A stretch of 64,000 nucleotides of DNA from Scatophagus argus (lineage: Eukaryota > Chordata > Actinopteri > Scatophagidae), in assembly GCF_020382885.2 (NCBI RefSeq), contig NC_058501.1:13985501-14049500 (forward strand). The letters run 5' to 3'. Below are positions 55,750 to 64,000 of this stretch, one piece after another. Each line of letters opens with the position of its first letter. Within the stretch, counting starts at the first letter, position 1. The position numbers and the translations under genes are program-made. Under the pieces are notes generated by a model, which saw nothing but the letters and a program-made list of their open reading frames with translations, was not told the DNA's origin and made no database searches.

Positions 55750-57660
55750 ATGGCAGTCGTCATCCGTTTACAGGGACTGAGAATCACAGCAGGCTCCGAG
55801 GATATTCGCAAGTTCTTCACTGGCCTCAAAATTCCAGATGGAGGCGTGCATATAATTGGTGGGGAGCGCGAGGAAGCTTTCATTATCTTTGCTTCAGATG
55901 AAGATGCAAGAAGAGCCATGACGCGCTCAGGGGGTTACATTCAGGGTTCACCTATTACATTACTACTTAGTAGTAAGACAGAGATGCAGAACACTCTTGA
56001 AAGAAGTACAAGAATTGCAGAACTTGATCAAAAGAGAAGACTTGAGGACAATGCAAGACGCACTAGAAGATCTGTTGACCCCGAGATAGCTAGGAGACTG
56101 GGTAGCAGACCAGGTCATAACCCTCCCCCACAGCACCAGAGGGGTTCAAACTCTGATGGCTTGTATGTGTTTTTAAAAGGAATGCCTTTCTCTGTGACTG
56201 AAGCAGAAGTTTTTGACTTTTTCAGTGGTTTACTTGTTAATGAAATAGTCTTGTTGAAAAATGCATCTGGTGCAAACAATGGGAATGGTCTTGTCAAGTT
56301 TGCAACTAAAGAGGATACACGTGAAGCCCTTAAGAGAGACAGAAGATACATTGGGTCAAGGTACGTGGAAGTCTCTCCAACAACAGCAGACGATTGGCGC
56401 CGGCTTACTGGTAAAGTGCCAATGGCTGTCAACACAGACAACAACTTTGAAAGGGATAGATCACCTATTCGCAATCAGAGGAATCTGAGTCGTCATTCAA
56501 GATCACAGTCACCGTTGGCCCAGAGCTCAATTGATCCTTCAGATGATGAGTATTGCGTTTTGTTGGAAAATCTGTCCTATGCAGCGGAAAAGGAAGACAT
56601 TAAAAAGCTCTTTAATAACGCAAAGCTTGAGGATGACCAGATCCTGCACTTAATTGGCAGTGATGGGAAAAGAACTAGATCCACATTTGTACTGTTTAAG
56701 AGTCTGCGTGACTATTGTGAAGCCTTATCTCATGAAAAAAGGCTGTTTCTCAACCGATGGGTTTATACTCGCCCCATCTCGAGGGAGAAGATGATTGCTC
56801 TTCTGGAATCACACAGCACAAATGACAGACCTGGAAACTCTGAAAGGGTTCAGGAGAGGCCTCCATCTTACCCGAGGGATGCTTATGATTCTGAAAAAAT
56901 GTGTGTTTTTGCGTGTAACTTGCCGTTTGATGTGCGGAAAGTTGAGATCATGGACTTCTTCAATGGGTTTAATATCACAGAGGACAAAGTGTTCGTGCTG
57001 CGTGACCATAAAGGTGCTGGAGTTGGGAAGGCTTTGATTCTCTTCCGGTCTGAGGCGGAGGCTATGAGGGCTCTTTCTCTGAATGGACGGAGGTTTCTTG
57101 GGTCAGAAGTAATACTAAAATGCATTTCACGCACTCAGATGCGGCAGTTGGGTGTTGAGCCACCAGTGGTGCAAGAGTCATTTGTGCAAGAGCCTCTGCC
57201 AAGAGAGGAGCAGTATTCAGGAAGGAGCAGTGAGGCATTCTATTGCTCTGGTGACTCCAAGTACCCTGACTGTAGCGGTCCTCGTGATCGTAATATGTCA
57301 GTGACTAATGTACATGACAGGGGTTTGGATTATGAGCCCTTTGCAGTGGGCCCTCATGTGCCACAAGATAGAGGTAATGGCATTCGTGGTGGCTATGATT
57401 CCCCAGTGCGGCATGTTGATGGTCCCACTTGTGTACAACTAATTAACTTGCCATTTCAAATAAGAAGCGAAGAAATCTACGACTTTTGTTATGGATATCG
57501 CATTATCCCTGGATCTGTCTCATTGCAGTACGACCAGACTGGAAAACCTAAAGGCTCTGCAACTGCAGTATTTGAGTCACGTCAGGAGGCATTAACGGCA
57601 GTTAAGGAATTGAGTGGAAGACCAATAGGTCCAAGAAAAGTACAGCTACTACTTGTGTGA
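55750..57660 (+). CDS. rbm12b: RNA-binding motif protein 12B
   Basis: RNA-binding protein of the RBM12/hnRNP F-H-like group, probably nuclear; its targets are poorly known. It is a single uninterrupted coding exon of 636 aa, as in mammals. The start is the ATG 22 bases after a 3' splice site and opens MAVVIRLQGL, close to human RBM12B MAVVIRLLGL; the upstream in-frame extension lies largely in the intron. Five RRM-like domains: 3-76, 137-213, 267-344, 383-462, 559-636. RRM1 has FFTGLKIPDGGVHIIGG and AFIIFASDEDARRA. RRM5 ends RPIGPRKVQLLLV, matching the human C-terminus. The RRM4-RRM5 linker is only about 96 residues and lacks the long EDFRRPPE-type repeats of the human protein (about 1,000 aa). 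Teleosts may have two rbm12b copies, so the exact paralogue is open. Confidence 0.93.
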   Translation: MAVVIRLQGLRITAGSEDIRKFFTGLKIPDGGVHIIGGEREEAFIIFASDEDARRAMTRSGGYIQGSPITLLLSSKTEMQNTLERSTRIAELDQKRRLEDNARRTRRSVDPEIARRLGSRPGHNPPPQHQRGSNSDGLYVFLKGMPFSVTEAEVFDFFSGLLVNEIVLLKNASGANNGNGLVKFATKEDTREALKRDRRYIGSRYVEVSPTTADDWRRLTGKVPMAVNTDNNFERDRSPIRNQRNLSRHSRSQSPLAQSSIDPSDDEYCVLLENLSYAAEKEDIKKLFNNAKLEDDQILHLIGSDGKRTRSTFVLFKSLRDYCEALSHEKRLFLNRWVYTRPISREKMIALLESHSTNDRPGNSERVQERPPSYPRDAYDSEKMCVFACNLPFDVRKVEIMDFFNGFNITEDKVFVLRDHKGAGVGKALILFRSEAEAMRALSLNGRRFLGSEVILKCISRTQMRQLGVEPPVVQESFVQEPLPREEQYSGRSSEAFYCSGDSKYPDCSGPRDRNMSVTNVHDRGLDYEPFAVGPHVPQDRGNGIRGGYDSPVRHVDGPTCVQLINLPFQIRSEEIYDFCYGYRIIPGSVSLQYDQTGKPKGSATAVFESRQEALTAVKELSGRPIGPRKVQLLLV

Positions 57661-59260
57661 GAGTGACACTGCTTTCTGTGGCACCTAACATACCCTTGTA
57701 GTATGATTTGGACTTGTCCACAATGTCGACTGAAGAAAAATTGATTTAAGAGAAGAAGAAATTGTTTTCTTTCTTTCTTTTTTTGATTAATGTGGCATGG
57801 ATTTATATGATTGTGAATTTAGCTACATAGGTTTTTCCTAACTGTATTTCAAAGATTGCGATTATAATGTAGTTTGTGAACTGAATATGGGTTTTGTATA
57901 CAGTTTCCTGATGTGTGCTAGGTTTTTGGTTTTATCGCTGAAAGATTTTTGTTAAATTCAAGTGGAAACACTGGAACAATGCATGTAAATTTCACTTTAT
58001 TATTGTGGAAATTGTGGTTTCTATAAAAACACATATCTTTAAATGTCTTTTTTTAATATTTAATTATGCATATGTCAGTGTCATACACAGTGCAAAGTGC
58101 CTGTTGATCACCAATTAAAAGAAATTGGTTATTAGCAACTTCTAAGGTGAGGTTGAATGGGAAAACTACTTAAGGATAGTTTTCTGTATTCATAACTGAA
58201 TATTAAGTTAGGCTGTCACTTTCACGAAGAGTGAAACTGTGATGTGTATTTTAAATATCAAGCTTGGCCCTTGCCTCAGATGAAATCAGTGATGCACGAT
58301 ATTTGTTGATATCCAAATTGCTGGTATCTTCCAACTCTTTTTGGCCAGTGCCAAAATATTAACTTATTTTCCCGCCTAATTGCAGATAATATCAAGTCTC
58401 TTAGGTAGTGAAATCAACTTAAAAACTGCTTAGTGGGGTTTTTTTTGTTGTTTTTTTTGTTGTTGTTGTTGCTCACTGGCAGATGTAGATGTACAGTGCA
58501 TTTTTGCAGTGTGCATTTGCTGGGCAAAATAAGAAAAATGTCAAGAGATTTGTGTTGCGTTCCTGTAACTGAAGCATCATATTATCTGCTCTTCATATCA
58601 GCAGAAATGTTGCTATTTAATTTTAAAGCCTTTGTCGACTGATACCAATGTCATGCTGATATTATCATACATCTCTAATTTAACATGAGCAACAGGTGTA
58701 ATATAAACCTGGGCTATGAGTGAAATAGGAGAACATACTGTGCCAGAACCTATGTAATTATGATTTGGGTGCTTTGCAATTATTTTTTAAAAGAAGAAAA
58801 ATTTTAACATATAGTGAGACTTGAAAATATAGTAGATTGAGATGCTTGAAATTCCAGTAAGTAGGCAGTGATTTTGAATTTTAACATTTTAGCAATCTGT
58901 CAGGCCTCTGTGCTTGAATTCAGTTTCACTCCACAGTGGGGACCTTAACACCCTTTTGAAATTTATTTATACAATTATTTATACATTTATACATGAAATG
59001 AAATGAAATGGGTGAGTGTTATATATATTATATATTTTGAAGAATTTCCTATTCGTAAAAAAAATATCGCAGCAGCGTTTCTCACTACAGTTTCACCGTG
59101 GCATGTCATGTCAAAGACACATTACTTTCAATTTACATTGTCAAATATAAGTAAGTATACAAGTACCGTGTGTCCTCATGTGACAAAATGTGTAATCCTA
59201 AGTGGTTTTCCAACATTGATTCACTGCATGCGAATAGGTAAACATTTTATTTTGAAAGTA
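57661..59260 (+). other. rbm12b: rbm12b 3'UTR and spacer
   Basis: A/T-rich non-coding sequence. An ATTAAA at 58114-58119 is a possible poly(A) signal. Further on lie a MITE-like block (58287-58677) and sequence with no feature I can name. Confidence 0.45.
58287..58677. mobile_element. Diverged hAT-like MITE
   Basis: The left end cagtgatgcacgatat and the reverse complement of the right end (tagagatgtatgataat) form an imperfect inverted repeat. The interior has gccagtgccaaaatat and tgataccaatgtcatgctga, typical of teleost elements ending in taggGATGCACCGAT. I found no 8-bp target duplication. Confidence 0.5.
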
Positions 59261-59350
59261 CTCTACCGGAAGTTTTGGATTTTATTTGGCATGTCGCCGG
59301 GGACGCAAGCAGGCAGAAATCCATACTGAGGGAATTACGCTGGAGTGCAG
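59230..59350 (+). promoter_or_regulatory. c8orf88: Probable promoter and non-coding first exon of the c8orf88 homologue
   Basis: An ETS-type site ACCGGAAGT (59265-59273) lies just upstream of a short CpG-containing stretch that ends in a consensus donor (gagtgcag, then gtgaat at 59351). The next plausible acceptor (acaccag ending 60352) is one base before the coding ATG. The start point is not determined. Confidence 0.45.
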
Positions 59351-60353
59351 GTGAATAATTAAACATTGTATGCTTTCTCTGTGAACTAAAACGACTAACT
59401 CGTTTATAACAACTACATCCCGTTCGAGTTACCAGCTAGACTTATTGTAATATCCAGATGGTGGGGTGCATAGAAGTTAAAACTTGTGCATCATTGCGAA
59501 GCTTTTGCCAGCACTGGAAAATAACTTGTTTACAGTCAACTTTACAACTTTACAGTCAACAACTTATTTTGTTGGTGTTAATATTAATATGCGAGATCGT
59601 GTGTGATTGCCAGGCACGATCCTAACTGGTGAAAGACAGTGATTCGTAAACGTTAAACAGTCGCTAATGGTAGCCGCTTGCCGTTATCACGCAGTCCACG
59701 GTTTTTCACCGATGTCTGCCATGAAACGCATTGTAATGGCCAACAAAAATGTATCACCTGTCTTCCAAAGTTGCTTCTTTGATGCACGGTTAAGGAAGAA
59801 AGAGGGTTACAGGTTTCTACAGCGGATCTTAAACAGATTATATCATGTTAGCTTACAGGTAACCTACTTAAGCTAATACGGCCAGTTTAATTCGTGTCTG
59901 TTAAATTGGTCACGTTAGCTGTTAAGCTACACTCAGCCTGGGACACCCCTGGTCAGTGACTGTCAGATGTTTTGTTCTGGTAATTATTTATTTTTAAAGT
60001 CACACCACTTGAGAAACTCACGGTAACTGACAGTTGAATTCTGTATGGCACATATGATCTAGTATTTAGTTTATCTGATTTATCTGCTAGATCAGCTGAA
60101 GACTGGCATTTAGGTTAAATCGTAACCCCTATACATTTATGACCCACAACGTTATTGGTGATATACAGCCAGTGGCTTTGACCCCTCTACAGACCTGCAA
60201 ATGTGCAAATAGCACTTTGGATGGCACTGACAAAAAGTATCAAACGTAATGTCTGCCTTCAGTAATCCAGCACCACTCAGTATAACTGTGATGAGTCAAC
60301 CTTGTTGAGTGTAGTTGGTTTATAACATGTTTGAACATCACTGACACACCAGA

Positions 60354-61451
60354 ATGGAGGTATCAAAGAAAAGAATCCTCCAAAAGCATCTGGAGCCTGC
60401 GAGACCCCTGCGTCGATGCCTCCACCTTGTCATCGGTAAGCAGTGTGCACCAAGTTGGCCTGACTGTGTTCATAATTGACAACATGCTCATATGAGAGTT
60501 CTGTCACTTCATTTAGAGCCCAGCAAAAATGGTGCTACATGTGCTCAGGCACTGACGGAGGAAGTGGACCAAGAGGTGAGAAATCCCTGAGAGCACAATG
60601 TTTTAGGGTTGCAGTTATTTTCAGTATAGATCATTCTGTTGATTATGTTTCAATTAATCATCCGTGGTAAGTTAAATGGCAATGTCATGTGAAAAATTTC
60701 CCTGTCACAGTTTCCCTTTTAAATTGCTTATTTTCCCACGAACAATAGTCCAAAACCCAAATATATTCATGTTGAGATACCAAAAAGAAAATTAGGAAGT
60801 GATGACATCAAAATTGTTTTCTTTTTTGTACAACTACTTATTTCAGCTCCTCACTATTTTTTGTTTTTCCCCTCATTAAAATTCTTTTAAATAAACAATT
60901 TGCCTCTCAAGCAGTTAATTTAGGCATAAATTTTCTAATTTTGCACTTGATAGAAACATGTTGGCATTGAGCAGATCTGCAACTTGCACAAACAGAAAGA
61001 AGGTAAGACACAGTGTTTTCTTTAATGACCTTTTCATTTCATTTCTACATTGTTACTTGCAGTTGTGGTTTGGCAGAAGACAGATGGATAATAAAAATGA
61101 AAAAGTAGAAGGTTACTTTTGCCTTTTGTCAGATTTTCCTTATTTCTCATACGATGCTGATTTTGATCTCTGTATATTTGTAGGCAGAATATCTTATACA
61201 AGAGATTTTTTAATTGGCCTGGCAAATTGTCCTGAGGCCAAGAAGAAGCCGGAGTTCTTGTTACAGCACCCCATTATCTTAACCAAGGCAGTAAGTGGGG
61301 AATATTTTATTGTGGTATTCTCACTAAATGGTCAAAATAATGACAATAATTTTGCTGCTTTGGATTCATTTTGTTACTGTCCTAACAGAGAGATGTTGGC
61401 CACCTAAGGCTTCATGAAATGAGGTGGAATGGAGGAAAAGACGAAATGTGA
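60354..61451 (+). CDS. c8orf88: C8orf88-like protein with eIF4E-binding motif
   Basis: Small protein of 119 aa (human C8orf88 117 aa). Exons: 60354-60435, 60517-60575, 60954-61002, 61184-61290, 61389-61451; phases agree throughout. The N-terminus MEVSKKRILQKHLEPARPLR parallels human METKKLIGKPLQPARPVR. The core RISYTRDFLIGL plus KKKPEFLLQHPIILTK parallels human RIKYSRDFLLKL and KKPDFLPDHPIVLQK. YTRDFLI fits the YxxxxL-phi eIF4E-binding consensus of 4E-BPs, so a role in cap-dependent translation control is inferred, not shown. The middle is poorly conserved. A gtgagt donor at 61448, overlapping the stop, could splice to 62424-62451 (TAA), replacing the end with a short MMAERLHLP tail and giving 127 aa. 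Poly(A) signals: AATAAA at 62365-62370, and another at 63102-63107. Confidence 0.82.
60604..60856. mobile_element. hAT-like MITE copy in a c8orf88 intron
   Basis: Left end agggttgcagttattttcag with caattaatca downstream and tccaaaacccaaatatattc inside; right end caactacttatttcagctcc. It is the same teleost family as 16068-16260. Diverged, and non-coding. Confidence 0.5.
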
Positions 61452-62423
61452 GTTCCAAGTTTATAATGTGAAGTCAGTGTGACCACCAGACCTTTTTGAT
61501 AGTCTGGCAAATTAGACGATCTACATTATGATTTGAAAGGAATGCAGATTAATATTTAAATGATAATTAGCATTTCACATTGGTACAAAACTAAAGTTTT
61601 TTTATGTATATTAACCTTGACTCACTACCAGTTGTTGTGACATTAGCTGCATTTACATGGACCCTGACATTCTGCTAATAATTGGGATAGCAGTCCAGTC
61701 AGAGGAAAAATGCCTCAATGCCTTGTTCAGAAAACACAGACCAGATCTGGCCTCACTCAACTCAGACTGAGAGGGATGGTGTGAATGCTTGATAAGCCAT
61801 TCAACAGGAAAATATTAGTACCTAATAACCATGTAAACTGTTGTAAGGTAAATACTATCCTGTCTCTCTCCTGTCTGTGCATGTGGGGTAACATGAGAGG
61901 GACAGAAACATGGCAGTAGGACGATAAAACTGCTCAGGGGCTTATACATTTTTGATGAGCTGTTAAGAAGTATGAGCTGCTGAGATTGGTGTATAATTGG
62001 AAAGAAGAACAGGAATGTAAATATTGTTCCAAAGACACGATGTGGGTCCATCTTGAACATTGTACTAACAGACGGAACCACTTCTTCTTTTTTCTTACGT
62101 TGTATGTCTGGCAGATTAGATGCTTCACAGTGGGTGGAACTACTTCCAAAAATGTCCAAAAAAAGTTATATTCTGATTATGTGAATTGGGGCATCTCATC
62201 GGATCACTTTATTTGGCGTCCATGTGAAATGGTTGAAATGTCTAATCAGAACGATTTCAGTCTGGTTGAAGAAATATGGTGTATGTATCTGCAGTTGTTA
62301 TCTTACTGTATGCTTTATTATGGCTGTTTTTGTTTTTGCTTTGTTGCATTCTGTATGGTATCTAAATAAAATCAAATCTCAAACAGTATGAAAAATAATT
62401 TATCTTTTTTTGTTTGTTTTTAG

Positions 62424-62451
62424 GATGGCTGAAAGACTTCACTTACCCTAA
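62424..62451 (+). other. c8orf88: Possible alternative last coding exon of the c8orf88 homologue
   Basis: The acceptor ttttttgtttgtttttag ends at 62423, followed by 28 bases to an in-frame TAA. It pairs in phase with the gtgagt donor at 61448. Confidence 0.35.
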
Positions 62452-63600
62452 GCAGGGTGTTGACTACTCAATGGAGTGTTTCTGCTTTCTTTTTGCTTTT
62501 CTTGGTGAATTTAATTTAACTTTTGATTTGCATGTTTATTATTTTGATAACAGTTTGCAGTGAAGTTGCACAAAATCATAATACTAAACACCACTTTATT
62601 TTCTTAAATATCAGTATTAGTATTGCTTATATTTTCTGCTGTGTATTTTGGCTGTGGTGAAGTATCTATTTTTTGTAAAAATGTTCTAAACATAACGTGT
62701 TATTGACTACTGTTAAGCTGTGGTGTTAATGTTTCGTTGAAAGAAACAGCTTTTTAACACTGACTCATCGCTCGTATTAGTCATTAAACAAGCCTCCCCT
62801 GAAGGGACAACAATGTTTGTCATCAGTCGTGTTTGCTGGTGTTACATCAGCATTGTAATTTAATGTGTCTTATGAAATGCGTTAGCTTTTCTTATAAAGG
62901 AAAGCTTGGCTCAACGGTTTTGTGTGTGGAATTTTTCTTTCTTTCTGTCATTAAAACTTAAAGCTGCATTAATGATTATTTTATATCAGCAATGTATGAA
63001 ATGACTGTGTGATTTTAAAAAGTGAACATACACCCGACTCTGTGGTACCTCTCAGTGCTATGGATAATACACTGTTTTCACCACACAAAAAAAGAAGCTC
63101 AAATAAACCCATAGTATAAATAAAAAAAACAAACAAAACAAATAAGGGATACATGAAGCCATAAAAGTCACAAGAAAGGCTTTAAAATCATTAAAATGCC
63201 TTTAGTGTCATGGCAGGTTACACTTTAATCCTACTGTATGTCACCTGCCCAGCCCCAAACAGCTGACAGTTTTCAAGGCAAACATCACGGAGCGCATTCC
63301 CTCAAGGGCAGAGACAGCACGGAGTCTGAATGAGAGTCAGTATTTGTCTTCCATCTGTCAGGTGTTTAATAAAACATAATGTTGCCGCATGCCTGTTGGG
63401 ATTACTGAACACATTTCTCCTAACTGAACACTAGGGGCACAAACCTGGGCTGTAACAGCGGGTATGAGAAGTGTTATCGCCACTGTTATCAACAATTACG
63501 ATTACGTCTTAAAACTGCCGGGAATCATTGGGCAACAGAAGAATTTTTATACTCCACGCCACAGTTTCCTCTGCGGTCATTGGCGAACGTGATAATTGCA
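62452..63600. other. Spacer downstream of the c8orf88 homologue
   Basis: A/T-rich, containing ATTAAA near 62949 and AATAAA at 63102-63107. These could end the longer c8orf88 transcript. No coding exon seen. Confidence 0.4.
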
Positions 63601-63755
63601 CGTCTTGCTTGTACGTGACCGGGGCACAGTAGCTTGGTCTGGCCAACACCCTATGAGGATGCGGCTCCGCTAGTCATGACCCCCGTGACGTGCTCTACGT
63701 CACCTCATTGTGGGCTGGAACCTCGCTTATGTTTTAGCCGTCAAACGTTCGGAGA
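63600..63755 (+). promoter_or_regulatory. CRE-containing promoter of an unidentified gene
   Basis: GC-rich, CpG-containing segment with TGACGTG (63686-63692) and TACGTCA (63696-63702), two cAMP-response-element-like half palindromes 3 bases apart, and a further tacgtgac near 63613. It lies directly upstream of a likely first exon. Confidence 0.5.
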
Positions 63756-63804
63756 ATGAAATTCATTTGTCAGACAGAGGAAACCGGTCAGCAGCATTCA
63801 GAAG
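63756..63804 (+). CDS. Possible first coding exon of an unidentified gene (runs off window)
   Basis: The ATG at 63756 opens MKFICQTEETGQQHSE and reaches a donor (gaag, then gtaaag at 63805) without a stop, leaving phase 1. It could equally be 5'UTR with a chance ATG. Not recognised. Confidence 0.25.
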
Positions 63805-64000
63805 GTAAAGTCTAACGGTGTGTTATAGCTGTTTGTCTCTTACTGCCCTTTTGGCTTATTTTAAATGGAAAACATTGAGCCCCTTGTTCGGTTGTTTCTT
63901 TCCCCCCCCGCGTGTGATACGATGCCAGTTTAAGAATCTATACCAGGGGGGTTGTTGTCTTTAAAAACTTAATACTGCCAAATTGAATTAGGTGAGGCAA

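Overview
This window is vertebrate nuclear DNA, almost certainly from a ray-finned (teleost) fish. The genes have many short exons with GT-AG introns, AATAAA signals and CA/TA microsatellites. The introns hold remnants of teleost DNA transposons (Tc1-like, hAT-like), and the proteins align with vertebrate families. There are no bacterial operons, CRISPR arrays or rRNA genes. I recognised five protein-coding genes from spliced translations. The human comparisons are from memory, not from a search.

Layout. (1) 228-17554, + strand: the last 39 coding exons of nbeal2 (about 1,946 codons; the 5' part lies upstream of the window), ending in PH-like, BEACH and WD40 modules. (2) 22573-29338, +: complete nradd, a p75NTR-like receptor of 379 aa in six exons, with four cysteine-rich repeats, one membrane segment and a death domain. 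(3) 34068-51767, -: complete setd2 coding sequence, 21 exons and 2,635 aa, the H3K36 trimethyltransferase, convergent with nradd. Its 3'UTR runs to about 32430. (4) 55750-57660, +: rbm12b, one intronless coding exon of 636 aa with five RRM domains, behind a non-coding 5' exon near 52.9-53.0 kb. (5) 60354-61451 (alternative end 62451), +: a small gene homologous to human C8orf88, 119 aa, carrying a YxxxxL-phi eIF4E-binding motif. (6) From about 63.6 kb: a CRE-containing promoter and a probable first exon of an unidentified + strand gene that runs off the window.

The nbeal2-nradd-setd2 block matches the human 3p21 order, whereas RBM12B and C8orf88 belong to human 8q21-q22. The segment between the setd2 start (51.77 kb) and the rbm12b 5' exon (about 52.9 kb) is therefore a synteny junction relative to human. 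The genes are a chromosomal neighbourhood and not one pathway: granule biogenesis (nbeal2), neurotrophin-receptor-like signalling (nradd), histone methylation coupled to transcription (setd2), RNA binding (rbm12b) and probable translation control (c8orf88).

I see no new multi-gene system. The points most worth a second look are: a (TG)14 tract replacing the polypyrimidine tract of an nbeal2 exon, a GC-AG intron in nbeal2, a 22-nt setd2 microexon beside a 609-bp inverted-repeat element, a candidate poison exon in setd2 intron 1, the alternative 3' ends of the c8orf88 homologue, and the unidentified gene at the right edge.
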